From NCBI GenBank assembly GCA_022266195.1, contig WHVY01000008.1, positions 558,001 through 622,000 of the forward strand: a DNA stretch of 64,000 nt, given 5' to 3'. Under the pieces are notes generated by a model, which saw nothing but the letters and a program-made list of their open reading frames with translations, did no database searches and had not been told where the DNA came from. This DNA comes from Tetranychus cinnabarinus. Lineage: Eukaryota; Arthropoda; Arachnida; Trombidiformes; Tetranychidae. Shown here piece by piece: positions 20,774-32,545 of this stretch (its first letter is position 1; each line of letters starts with the position of its first letter). Position numbers and translations under genes: made by a program.

Positions 20774-21079
20774 CATTAAAACCTCGTATATTTTGCCTTT
20801 TTGGAGTGCAGACATTTAATGTTTAAAAAAATAAAATGAGCAAATTTTTCTTTACGGTGACTGAAAATTACGGTAGTTGATTATCAAATGAGCTCACTTT
20901 TTGACTCATATGAGCAAATTTAATTTTCAGAGGCTGTAGTTTACAGTCATCGCAACAAAAACTTAGCTTATTGTGAACTACTGTAATTTTCAGTCACCGT
21001 AAAAAAAATTTGCTCATTTTATTTTTTTAAATGTTAGATGTCTGCACTCCAAAAAGGCAAAATATACGAAGTTTTGGTG
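20774..21079. mobile_element. Long-TIR foldback MITE with TA target duplication
   Basis: 306 bp; about 100-bp inverted arms starting CATTAAAACCTCGTATAT (left) and CACCAAAACTTCGTATAT (right, reverse complement), sharing the GGAGTGCAGACAT motif. TA flanks both sides (20772-20773, 21080-21081). Same family as 4142-4305 but with longer arms. Ends resemble pogo/Tigger-type termini. Confidence 0.8.
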
Positions 21080-22175
21080 TAATACAGTGTAGATTATTGT
21101 CTGATTATTGATGTTTGTTCAAAGACAAGAATCAAAACAAGTTTAGCTGTGCCAATAGCTTAAACAGTAAAAGGATATTTCTTTTGAACTTTCACCAAGC
21201 ATTGTTTTTTATTCAAGTATTCCACATCCAAGACAATAAACTGATATAAATAGAGCTTAATATCAGGTATTGAATTTTCGTGTAATTCACAATCGGAAGA
21301 CTATTATTATAAAGATTGCTCAGGAAGTACTTTCGAGCTCACTGCTACACCATATGCTGGCTGCATCTACAAAATAAGGCCATGCCTCATACAGTCGAAC
21401 CACAATGTGTACCAAAAAATCAAAACGTCCAGCTATAGTGATTATTAAATGTAGCATTTTGCGTTTGAATTTTCTCGCAAATCTGTATTAACAATAGTTT
21501 AGAAAGCATTTGAAGCTCATTACACCATTAAATAAGCTTCAAGTGCTTTCTAAATTCAATGTTCAGCTTACAGCTCTAATTTGGTAATTTAACACCGAGA
21601 AACTTCAATTCATAGCAGGTTAAATCGGACCTAAAATCAGGATCTGGAAATCTTTTCTGATTTAGTTTAGGATATTATTCAAGATCAATAAAACAATCAT
21701 CAATAATATTACATGTATAAAGCAGGAGTAAAGCTTTAAGGTGAAAATCGTAATATTCACTTAATGATTTTTGGTTTCAGTGGCAAGTTCAATAACATTC
21801 AAGGTTGAACTCCAGAAGTTATTTTGTCTGCTTTTAAAACCACTTTTATTCATTTACTTGAGTCGTTAGAGTCGAAAACAGAACTGCCATGAAATGAAGC
21901 ATCGAGTTTGAGGTAAAATAAATATTCAAGAATGAATAAAATGCAGTAAAAGGTTAATAAAATTTGGTGAACAAGTTCAATATCCTGCTTGATTGTATGC
22001 TTAATGTATCCAATGGCAACAGAAAATTGTTTATCTCTGAACCTCGAGTCTAGCTTGATGTTTCATCACTTGCAAGCAAAAGATTTTAATGTGTTCACCT
22101 TTTCAGTAATAAAAGAAAGAGATGAAAAAAGAGAAAAGTGGAAAATCAATTTTTTGTGCAACAACATGAGAAACA
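21080..22175. other. Intergenic, no gene; contains an unshared insert
   Basis: 3' flank of the F-box family, similar to 7650-7900, but split by about 580 bp (roughly 21243-21823) that the copy C flank lacks. Inside that insert lies a hairpin at 21498-21554. No ORF with family features. Confidence 0.5.
21498..21554. other. Hairpin, 20-bp arms, 17-base loop
   Basis: TTTAGAAAGCATTTGAAGCT (21498-21517) pairs with 21535-21554 with one mismatch. The size would fit a small-RNA precursor or a MITE core; expression is unknown. Confidence 0.4.
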
Positions 22176-25100
22176 ATGTCTATTTATAATAAGGTTAATC
22201 AAAATAATTGTATCAACAATGGACCAAATTTACCACCAGTTAGAAAAGCTCGGCCAAGTTCATCGACAGAAAGAAGTTCTTTGAATAAAGTGTTAAGCAG
22301 CCAACGTAAAATGAGTCTGGAGGCTCCCAATCAACACCAGTCACAAGATCTATTGCTTAGGACACCCAACAAATCTTCTGGCCAGTCAAGAAGGTATGAG
22401 AAGGAAAAGTCATGTCCTCGATTGAATAGAACGTTCCGAGGTGATTCAGGTATCATGGAAATCAGCTCCAAAGTTCGTGTTAAACCAGAAAGACAAAATG
22501 AGTTGGTCAAGATTATGAGGTAAGGTTTTTTATTAACATCTGACATTTAGTCATGTTGTTTATTAGTGTATTTTTTCAAACCCCAACGGTGGATAACAAC
22601 TGCTAGATGTTACTTACTGTAATAAGTCCATCTGTTGATTCAGTTGTATATCTATTGTTACTATATTTCTGTATATTTTTTGTTTTTGTCATCACTTTTT
22701 ATTGTTTTTTCTTTAGATATAATGATCCCTATCCTGGTGATGATCCACTCCTTTTGGAAGGGTCGATGTTACTCGAAAGATTTGACCAGTCCATTGATTC
22801 AATTGAGGCCAAGCAGTCCAGTCAATCTTGGGTTACATTGGTCGACTGTAAATTGAAGCTTCAACGACTTCTTTTAGAGAAAATCAAATCTATTGCCGAA
22901 GAAGATTGTATCACTTTAATTCAAGAGGGCCATTCTTTTGTTAGGCAAATTGAAACTATTTACACGGAAGATCAATATAAATTAGAGACTGCTTGCAATT
23001 TGATAAATTTACCTGAAAAAGATCGTAAAATTGCTCTGGATGATTTCATCATTACTAGCAAGAAACGTAAACGACTTCCAGAGGAAACACAGAATCGCTT
23101 CAATTCATGGATTGATAATCTCAACAATTGCCAGAGACTATTAAATATCAATTATCGTATTCCTAAGGAAAGATTGACCGTTTTGATGGTCGAGAAAACT
23201 GCAATTAAATTGGAAAAAATCAAAGTGACAATTCTTCATTGGCTTGCCTTGACTCTCACCATAAACATAAAGATAATGGCAATCTATTGGGACCATCTCC
23301 CTTTTGAAACGCTCAATGATGTGTTCATTTCGTGTTTAACATTCAATCAAATTTGGCCAACAGAATCAATCGATCCAATCAGTATATTGTCCTTAACCCA
23401 AGCGGAAGCCGCTTCAACTCGCATCTCTTTTTTAATTCAAAGTGAAGCCAAAAAGATAACATCAGCCAAACGTCGAGCTGATCAACTAAACAACGAGGAA
23501 AAAGCTACTACAGATCCAGTTACAGATAAATCGCTAATGTTACCAGCTTTAGTACCAAAGGGTAAAAAAGTAACAACAATCAATCAGTCATCTTCATCAG
23601 CACTTTCTCCACCTAATCATCGTCTTAAAACAAAAATTGACTCCGGATCAACATCTGATTATTACACAAATAGTACAACAAGTAGTGTATCAACGGATAA
23701 AAATTGTATTTTAACTCAATCAGGTGAATCAATTGACTTGGCATCTTATTTGTCGATTGTTTTATCTTCATCACAACGGATCGTTCTCAAACTATCATTC
23801 CTATTGCAAACTGCATCAAATGGATCAACAAACATTTCCCCTTTCTCATCTTCATCAAACACCACAATTAAATCCCGTAATAAAATAAATCAAAGTAGTT
23901 CATCGTTGTCAGCTCCGTCAACAGCTGCTAAATCCAATCCAACTCGAGCAACTTGGTCTAAAATAAAGTATTCAAGTGCTTCCAATAATCCTATCCTAAA
24001 TTCATCAAATTGTTATGACTATCTTTATTGGCCTGTATTTTGGAAAAATTTTGCCGGACAATTAATTGATGATATATTATTTGCCCAAAACAACGTTTTA
24101 ATGACTTCAGCTTCATCGCCAATCTTTTTCACACCGAAAACCTTTCAAAAGCTAGTTTTTGATTCGCTCGATAGTTGTCTTAAAGAAAATGATTTTCCAC
24201 CCGAAGCTATCAAGGAGATTAAGAAAATTTCAAATGTATTGAATTATCATCTAACTGATCAAAGCTGGTTTAAAAGTAAGTCCAATCTTTCAAGGGTCTC
24301 GCTTAATTATTGATTGATACAATATTTCTTTCTAATCTCAGCTTATTTAGAAATCTATCGAATCAATTCCGATCGGAATAACCAAGTATTTGGTCGTAAC
24401 GAGAATATAAATTATGTTCCTGATGCTGTATGTTTGATCAACAATTTAATTTCGATAGTTAATCAAGAGATGGATTATGGAACCTTCGGTGTTTATCAGA
24501 TTTGCTCAATCAAACAAATTGATTCTCTCTTAAGATTAATGATAACTCACACTAGTAATCTATCTAATAGAAAACCCCTGAAAGATTTAATCCAATTTTT
24601 CAAAGATATCCAGGTTTGTTTACAAGTTTTTCAGACTAAATATTAATGTCTGAATATACTGAATATACTCATTAATTAATTTGTTGCTTTTCCAAAGGTT
24701 CTGGACAAGGGAGTAAAATCACTTTCACTGGATAAACAACCCTTTAGCCATAATGAAATTTTGGGATTGTTAAATAATATAATCGAGATATTGGAAGAGA
24801 AAATAATCAATGGTACACAGAAATTAGCACTACAGACTTTCGCTCATAGAATCAGTCAACAGAAAAACGCAGCAACTTCAAGTAAGATCAACACGTCAAT
24901 TGTTAAAGTTAATTTCCATTACAAGACTTGTTTGTTGAATTTCAATTAATTTTAATATTTTCTTTTACAGTTAATCAAAATGAGCCAATCATTCCATATG
25001 TGAAACGTCTTATTATGGAACCCAATTTAGAATTACTGGCTGATTATTCAAGATCCAACCATATTAACCGACTGAAAACTCGAATGATAGCTATTTTTGC

Positions 25101-25407
25101 CAAAATTATTTATCAAATTGTGATTAATGACGGACTCAATAGTCAAATTAGATTGACTCGAAACTTGCGAGCGATCCTCAGACAAGAAATTGTTGATTTT
25201 ATTAGAGACTATGATGGTTGGTTTAAAAGCAATCATCAACAATTGGATGAAATCAACGACCTTCGCCAGTTGATCGATGAATCAACCAAATCAAGAGAGT
25301 GTTCATTGTTCAAAAAATTGAACAAAATATATCCTATTCCAAATAATTGGAGTGAATCTCAAACAGTCAATTTTACTGATTTACAAAGGTGTGGATGTTT
25401 TTTCTAG
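22176..25407 (+). CDS. Unrecognised five-exon protein, 931 aa
   Basis: Exons 22176-22519, 22717-24275, 24342-24613, 24698-24881 and 24971-25407; all GT-AG and phases close to 932 codons. The N-terminus is basic, Ser/Asn/Pro-rich and probably disordered (about residues 1-95). A helical, Leu/Ile-rich domain follows (VDCKLKLQRLLLEKIKSIAE, NRFNSWIDNLNNCQRLL), then a Ser/Thr-rich linker (about 300-430), a second helical domain (YWPVFWKNFAGQLIDDILF) and a helical C-terminus ending CGCFF. No catalytic motif, signal peptide or clear membrane segment. I could not assign a family; it looks like a scaffold or large regulatory N-terminal domain without a kinase. ATG at 22176 is the first in frame after the F-box flank. 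Confidence 0.7.
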
Positions 25408-25926
25408 CGACTTACAATCCACCAAATTTAATTTAAAAATTTTATCCTTTCACTTGTTTTTACATATCCAATCGTGGTTGATTGTTTTGTTTAATATCTA
25501 AAGATCTTTTATGTGGACTTAATCTAAATAAATTGAAATTACAAATTTTAAATACGAATTTTCTTCGTTATTTACAAGACAAAAATCGTTTGAAAATAGT
25601 TAAAGAATATTTTTACTCATATTTCATAATTCAATTTTTTAGATCGTAAATAATTAGATCATTGAAAGTTCCTGGAATCAATGTTACATGGGTTTAACAG
25701 ATTTTCATGATATTACGCACTTTGATTTTTACATAAATGTATTAATATTCATAATAAAAATTGAAGAATCAAGTTAATTCAATCCAGCAGATGATCAACA
25801 CCTGCAAAATCTTTGATTCAGTATACTGTTTTTATTGTAATTTTATAATTTTAATTGGAAAAAATATACACATCTAGCTTGTAGAATCTTTCATTTAGAT
25901 GAGTGTGTTGATACTTTGAAATAGAT
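25408..25926. other. Convergent 3' region
   Basis: Noncoding, AT-rich; shared 3' region of the unrecognised plus-strand gene and the YIPF gene. Nothing else seen. Confidence 0.5.
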
Positions 25927-27021
25927 TCAAAAGAAATAAAATAAAAATGAGAAAGCAATCAAGGAATGAAGCCCAATAATCAGTAGAAGCATAAAGTAAG
26001 AAGTTTTAAAAGTCTGTGATGGGTCACTGTTAACGATCGGTGCAAATGACATTGTTAATACACTACCGGACAGAAAAGCTCCCACAATGACTAGAATGTA
26101 TTGCAATAAACGAATCTCAATTATCCACAAAAACGAAATAGGAATATAGACAGACAATGAATAGCCATAGGCACAAATGATCTCGAACAGTGTGTAGGTG
26201 ATTGTACAGCCTCTGAACCAGAAAAAGAACCAGAGTAATACGGGGACGAACAAAGTGTAACTAAATACGCTGCTAGCGGCTAACCCTGAAAAGAAAGGAT
26301 AAAATTAAAAATTATTTTCTCTTTAAGCCTTGTAATAACGATTTTTCAATCAAAGTTCCCAGATGAAATAAAACCAATTTCAAATGAGAGAAACCAGAAA
26401 GATGAGGTTTTCTCTGCCAATACTAGGTTTTTTTTCATTTGAACTAGGCTTGTTTTCAGATGGAACGACTGAAATAACACAATCCGAAAAAATCTTACCA
26501 AGCTTATTCCAATCATTATGCCATGAATCTTGCTCTCCGCTAGTTGATAGATAATTTGCTATATTACCAAATATAGCTATTGAGAAAATTAAAGTAACAT
26601 TTATCCAAAAAGGTCCATAAATGTCAGCATTATTTTGAATATGCCTTTCAATGTAGTTGGCACCAGTAGCTGATTTGATTGGTAAAACTGACCATAAAAT
26701 TCTTGCTAAAACATCCTGTGTTGTCACATTGAAATATTGTGAAAAATAATTTAACTGCCAGAAGCTAGCAGGTGCTTTAGTTTTTGTATTGTTTGCCATT
26801 AAACCTGCGTCTTCATTTTCATCGGTTGGTCCATCATCACCTCTAGAATTGGCGAAATTTTGTTTGCTTCCTATAGGTAATAAATTACTAGAACCGCTTG
26901 CTTCTCTAGGATAGTCTTTAAATTGCAATTCATTAGCTGCTGATCCAGTGTTCAAATCTGCTCCAGACATGTCGATGGCAAGGGCATTATCAAGTTCAAG
27001 GATGGCAGATTGCTGGTCCAT
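25927..27021 (-). CDS. YIPF1: Yip1-domain protein, YIPF1/YIPF2-like
   Basis: Exons 27021-26499 and 26285-25927, 293 aa, close to human YIPF1/2 (about 306-316). The acidic, polar cytoplasmic N-terminus (about 1-85) is followed by FWQLNYFSQYFNVTTQDVL and RILWSVLP, characteristic of YIPF1/2, then GPFWINVTLIFSIAIFGN, the start of a bundle of about five hydrophobic segments (EIICAYGYSLSVYIPISFLW, LLQYILVIVGAFLSG, YFMLLLIIGLHSLIAF). Family members sit in Golgi/ER-derived vesicle membranes and bind Rab GTPases. An upstream in-frame codon is not ATG, so MDQQSAI is taken as the start. YIPF1 and YIPF2 cannot be told apart here. A CAGGTAACT donor near 27360 (minus strand) suggests a noncoding first exon. 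Confidence 0.88.
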
Positions 27022-28125
27022 GTTGATAATTTCGTGAAATTTGATACACAATTAATAAATAGAGTAAAAAATTGTTAAAAAAATCCAAATACTCTGTATT
27101 TTACTTCTTGGTCAGTCACAGCTTAGCAGTTGAAAAGGCCTCAGAATCATTACTTGGGATCTCTTTGGTATATGTCCAAAGAAAAAACGGAAATCAACAA
27201 ATTAATCCAGTAGATAACGCTTGAAAGCTAAAAAAATAGCAACAATATAAACAATACAGTCAATAAACAAAATGGTGAGATTGATTGCGTTTGAGATGAG
27301 TTGTCTTAAAAACCAAAAGCAATATGAAAAGCATTGATATTATGAATATTTGTAGTTACCTGAGAAAGATCGTAGAGTAGAACAATGAGATCTGATGATC
27401 AAATCCAATGATACTTGCAATTGTTCAATCAGTTATAAAGGAAGTTTGATAGTTGTGTCAATAAAACAAACTAATTAATGTTCAAATGGTGATGTTGATA
27501 AAAAATCACTAATGTAGTTTTAAACAATAACACATCTCTAAGGGTAACCAACAACTGACAAGTCACAATTCCCTCTAGTTAGTCAATTATGATCACAGTC
27601 TCTTAAATGTTATGGTCCAGCTAATTGGAATCAAACAAACAAATTTGAAGCCATTCTCAGTGAAGATAAATTGTTCGATAAAGCTGGCAAATGAAGATCG
27701 ATCGCTTAGCATCAGTATTATCAATCATGAAAAATTTTGATTTTTTTCAATTCATTTATCTAATGCCGTCAGATGGCCCTGTAAAGCTAACACTTTTTGG
27801 TGACCAATTTTAAATGTTTTAAATGTAAACAAATCACTCGCAACTTTTTCAGTCATACGAATGAATACTTTTGGCAAATAGCTTTGAAATTAAATACAAT
27901 AATTATAAATTGCAATTGACTGTCTAAGAATCAAAGAGATAAACTTCAAAGACTGAGAAAATGAAAAAATACAACGAGACAAAATTACTGGGTGAGATTT
28001 GATTTAGAGGTTGTTATTACTCCATCAATTGATTTACACAATTATTATGAGACAAGTCGATCATGTTCAACAAGAAAATATGGACAGTTTAAATGAAGTG
28101 AAAAAATATATAAAATATTCGAGAA
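27022..28125. other. Intergenic/5' UTR of YIPF gene
   Basis: Noncoding. It contains the probable untranslated first exon and intron of the YIPF gene and the 3' flank of PRPF18. No further gene seen. Confidence 0.5.
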
Positions 28126-29267
28126 TTAGATCGCATTATATTCAACACATCGAGATGGATCCGCAGGGAAAAATCTTTGACATTTTGTAATTAATCTTTT
28201 CAATGCTTGAATGTACTTTCGTTGGGTTTCATCGTTTAAAACATGAGCAATATTTTGTGAAAAAATCTTTTCACGACCTGTTCTAGCATGAATACCGACC
28301 ATAGTAACACCAATAGGCCAAGGTGCATTACCAATCGCCATTCGAAGATAGGCATCATTCGCTTTAACATAATCTCTTTCGAGTGTATATTTGACAATTA
28401 ATGTCAAATGTTTAAGAATATCATCAGCTACTTTGTTATTTTTGAGTTGCTTGAAAAGTGGTTTTAGATAGGCTTGAGTTTGTGTATAAGTTGCTGACTC
28501 TATTTTGCCTTGTGTCGATGTTTTCTCCTCTTCTTCTCGGCTGTTCAATTTTTTACCCCATAATTCAAGAAGAAATTTGAATAATGTACAAATAATGTTA
28601 CAATCTTGACTTTTATCATCGCGTCTTTTCCCAAGATTAACTGCCAAAGCTCTAATTTCGTCAATAGTTGTATTCATATCTTCGACTTTGACATCATTAG
28701 CCTTTTTCTTGTCTTTTTCCTCGCCCCTATCTTTAGATTTTAGTAAATCATTCAGATATTGCTGATCGACCTTTTCCATGGCTTCCTGGAAATCATTACG
28801 GAATCCTTTTTCAAGTTCAGGCTCTTCAAGTTTTAGTTTTTGTAGCCGATTGAATGCTTCCACTAATGTCTCACCAAATAGAAGAATAGGTTGATTTCGT
28901 TCTCTCAGCTGTCGAATCACATCTTTTCGTGGCAGAATTTTCAAATCGCTACCTAAAAAATAATGAAAAGATACAATCAAAATTTAGAAGAGATGTTTTG
29001 AAATAATAGATAAAGACAATCGAAATCAAAGTTGCAAATGAAATTCTTACTTGTACTCGATGCAGATACAGAAACTGGTGCGACTGAATCAACAGTATTA
29101 TCAGCTTGGTTCAGTTTACCTCTATAGGCTGCTATTTTTTTCCTGTGCTCTTCCTCTTCTTTGGCAAGCAATTCAGATCGCTTGAAGTACTTTTTTTGTG
29201 GACCAATCAAATTTTTATCGGTCAACTCTTTTCTTTTTTTGGCTATTTCAGCCATTAAACCGTCCAT
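28126..29267 (-). CDS. PRPF18: Pre-mRNA-splicing factor 18
   Basis: Exons 29267-29051 and about 28952-28126, about 347 aa (human 342). The start MDGLMAEIAKKRKELTDKNL, the PRP4-like/SFM segment (DVIRQLRERNQPILLFGE) and the C-terminal Prp18 helical domain (KPLFKQLKNNKVADDIL, DYVKANDAYLRMAIGNAPWP) ending SRCVEYNAI are all diagnostic. The highly conserved IGNAPWPIGVTMVGIHARTG loop, needed for the second splicing step in yeast, is present. Acts with Slu7 and U5 snRNP in the spliceosome. The single intron separates the N-terminal helical part from the SFM motif. A GGTATG donor around 29365 suggests a noncoding first exon. Confidence 0.93.
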
Positions 29268-30864
29268 ATTGAATCTAAATTGATAGGCAAGAAGCATTGA
29301 AATTAACAACCATGAATCAATTCAATAATTTCCAAAACTAGTCACAGATTATAAAAAATTTACATACCTGAGTTATGAATTGAAGTTGATGAGCCTTTAA
29401 AAACAGACTGGGACGATCATATAGTGTGATCTATACAAAAACAATTACAATTATCGGAACAAGAGCCTTAAGATGTTGATGAGAAACAAATGGATGAAAC
29501 TTGACTCAGGAAGAGGAAAAGGCAGAGAGAGAAATATTAGATCAAAACTTTAATAAATTAAGTGTGGGTCAAAAAAACAAAATACTAAAAGAAAGTCAAT
29601 TAAACGATAAACAGATGATTTATAAAAGTAAACAATTAAGTTAGCTATTGCAGCTTTTGCTAAAATTTTGACAAAAATTTCTGTTGTCATTAGCAACCAT
29701 AGTATTTTTGCTTATCCATTTAAAAATGATCAAATCTTGAAAGGCTCAAGTGAATGAATCAGAAAAATATTGTTTACAATACTAATTGTAATACAATCAT
29801 TTTATTTTTACAAAGTTCAATCAATTGTTGTTTTGATTCAATGTAATTTGAATGATTTAGATAGTAATATGAAAATTCTATGATGAGATTTCATTTAGAT
29901 TATTTAAATTTAATTTTCATTCAAATATACATTCATTCATACATACACTCACATTATAATGAAGTACAATAAAAATATTTAAATATTTGTTCAATAGGAT
30001 ACAAGATGTTTGGTGAACTGAAAAAGTAGAACAAAAATGAGACAATCGTTTTACAATTTATCATTAAGGCCTCAAATTGACTTTAAACAATAAGTTAGTT
30101 CAAATTCATATCTGTGAGTATCTTACATTGAAATACTTACTTGATATCATATTCACTTCTGATGCTAACAAAGATAAGGATAAACAGGATTTATCCCTGA
30201 AACATAACATTTTATAAAAAGATATCACATTTGATAAAGCTCACAATATTGAATTCAAAGTTTACATTGAACATTCAGGGTGAATGAAAGCACTTTTAAG
30301 AAACGATGATAGTTGACGAAAAAATAATGATCCTTATATAAAAGATATTTTTGCGTATAAGTTCATTTGTTTGAAAAACATTTACGATATTTGTTCATCG
30401 AACTCATTCTTAATATCAGGTCCCAAATATTGTATATTAATGATGTTTGTTTCATCTAAAGGATATTTTGCATCGAATTATAGCATCCAATCTTAACAAA
30501 ATAAAACAAATCTATTTTTAAAACACCAAGCATGGCCAATAAATCATCAATTTGATGATTACCCGAAATAGCGAAGACAGATGATCAGACGGACCTACAG
30601 ATGGTAGATTAAGTGATTGTCGTTAAGTTGCATTAGCTGGTTACATGTTGTCGAATATTTCATTAATTATTGTAATGATTGTAGAAGAGTAAATGGTGCT
30701 TTTAAGGTAGAAGTTTGATTTAAACTCGATCAACATTTCATGATTTAATAGCAAAAAACGAGGCACCATAAATGAAGAAAAAAGAGTTTTGTGACCAAGA
30801 TGAGGTGAATTCGGTAAAAATAGAATTGTTTTCTGTTGTGGTTTTTTATTGTTTACGTGTTATT
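29268..30864. other. Intergenic, about 1.6 kb
   Basis: AT-rich, no supported gene on either strand. Holds the PRPF18 upstream region and the 3' flank of the hnRNP K-like gene. Confidence 0.5.
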
Positions 30865-31761
30865 TTAAAATTTAACAGGAGTGACCCATCTCTGAAAAAG
30901 ATCAGTTGTGGTTGGAATTGGAGCTCCAGTAACTTCAGGGCCCATCTGGGGTGCATAGGGAGCATACTGATGACTGGCTTGAATCCATGCTTTAGGATCA
31001 GCTGCTGCAGCTCGCAAATCTGTGATAGGGACATGAATAGCATTCCTAGGATCCCAAACTTCGCCCAAACGATTCCGAGCCATTGCTAACGGTGTGGCTG
31101 CAACTCGGGTAAGATTGCGATAGATGTTTGTAGCATAAGAAGGATCAATTATACCACCATAATCAACAGCATTGATAACAAATGGATCACTCATTCGAGG
31201 ATCATATAACTTGACAATGCCTTTGAGAGGAGTGGACAGAATAATATCCAAAATAACCTTTACTGCGTTGGCGACAACAGTTGGACCCCCAGAAATGGCA
31301 CATATTCTTTCAGTTGAGTTAGGACAACATTGACTGTAAACTTTAATGGCAGCTTTAGTTTGTTCCCGCAATTCACGGATCTTTTTACCAGCTTTACCGA
31401 TGATTCCGCCGGCGATCGAAGTGTGAATCAAAAGTCTAAGTTCAACCTCCTTGTCATTACTTTTATCTTCAAGGTAACCAATCATGTCCATCATGAAATC
31501 ATTGAGTGAGTCTAATGAAATAAGAATGTTCAAAACTCTCTCTGGACCATGGCAGTCTGGTATGGTTACACTTGATTTGTAAGTTTTACGTAAATGGTTT
31601 ATATTAACACCACCTTTACCAATTATGGCACCAGCTTCCTTACGAGAGATCAATAAGCGAATATCAACATTATCACTTGCTCTAAATTTTTTATTTGGAG
31701 GCTCGATAGATTCAGCATCACCATTACTAGGTCCTTTAGAGCTTTCTTGCTTTTCCTCCAT
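30865..31761 (-). CDS. HNRNPK: hnRNP K-like RNA-binding protein, intronless, two KH domains
   Basis: Single exon, 298 aa. KH1 (about residues 32-95) has the GKGG loop in AGAIIGKGGVNINHLRKTY; KH2 (about 106-175) has GKAG in GGIIGKAGKKIRELREQ. Both belong to the PCBP/hnRNP K type that binds C-rich single-stranded RNA or DNA. The C-terminal part (GLGEVWDPRNA-like region, MARNRLGEVWDPRNAIH, YAPYAPQMGPEV) is Pro/Ala-rich and has no third KH domain, whereas hnRNP K and bancal have three and about 460-500 residues. Intronless and short: either a lineage form or a retrocopy that stays open. No disabling change is seen. Confidence 0.8.
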   Translation of the reverse strand: MEEKQESSKGPSNGDAESIEPPNKKFRASDNVDIRLLISRKEAGAIIGKGGVNINHLRKTYKSSVTIPDCHGPERVLNILISLDSLNDFMMDMIGYLEDKSNDKEVELRLLIHTSIAGGIIGKAGKKIRELREQTKAAIKVYSQCCPNSTERICAISGGPTVVANAVKVILDIILSTPLKGIVKLYDPRMSDPFVINAVDYGGIIDPSYATNIYRNLTRVAATPLAMARNRLGEVWDPRNAIHVPITDLRAAAADPKAWIQASHQYAPYAPQMGPEVTGAPIPTTTDLFQRWVTPVKF

Positions 31762-32545
31762 CAGAAGATGATAACAATTTTAAGTCAACAATTCAATGAA
31801 TCATAATTTAAGAATACAACAAAAATTAAGCAAAAAGGCCATGCGACGAAACAATAATAGAAATTTTGAGAACTAATTTTCCGTTTAAAAAAATAATCAT
31901 TCAATATCAAATGGTTCACAATAAAAAATCAAGTTTGTACAATCTGGTTGTAAGCTGAGCAGTAACAAACAATCTTTAAAACCAATCAATGTATCGACCA
32001 ATTTAATCGATATGAAGTAAATTGTGATTTATCCGATATATTGACCATTGTAGTGTTAAAGTAAATTATTTTAAACAAACTCTAATAAAAGTAATGTCAT
32101 CAATCTTGCAATTAAATGGAACTGATTGTTAGTAAATATTCTGATGATTCTGATTAATATATCTCACTTCATGCCATTGTTCATAGTTCGTTGCCTTAAT
32201 GTTCCTGTTAGCTGTGTTTAGTTTTCAATGATCCTTAGAATGATTAAAACGTATAATTTTTGCACTGAATTTCAGATGTAATCATTTACAAGTAAGTATT
32301 ATAAACTACACTAGTTAGTAAATTTATCGCTTATGCAATTATTGATAACATCTCTGCGACAATTTTTCATCTTGAACTATTTTCTAGTTGAAATTCAACT
32401 TTCATTTGGCGACTTACCCAACTTTAGCTTGAATTCATATTCTTAGTACAAGGTCAAATAACTTGAATTTCTAACATCTCAATATCTAGTTTAGATTGTT
32501 CATTTGACGTGTCAATTCAACTGAAATCAACATCGACCAAGAAAA
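31762..32545. other. Divergent promoter region hnRNP K-like / CYP302A1
   Basis: The two genes point away from each other; 784 bp shared upstream region. From about 31961 onward it is part of the segment copied in inverted form to 57231-58928. Confidence 0.5.
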
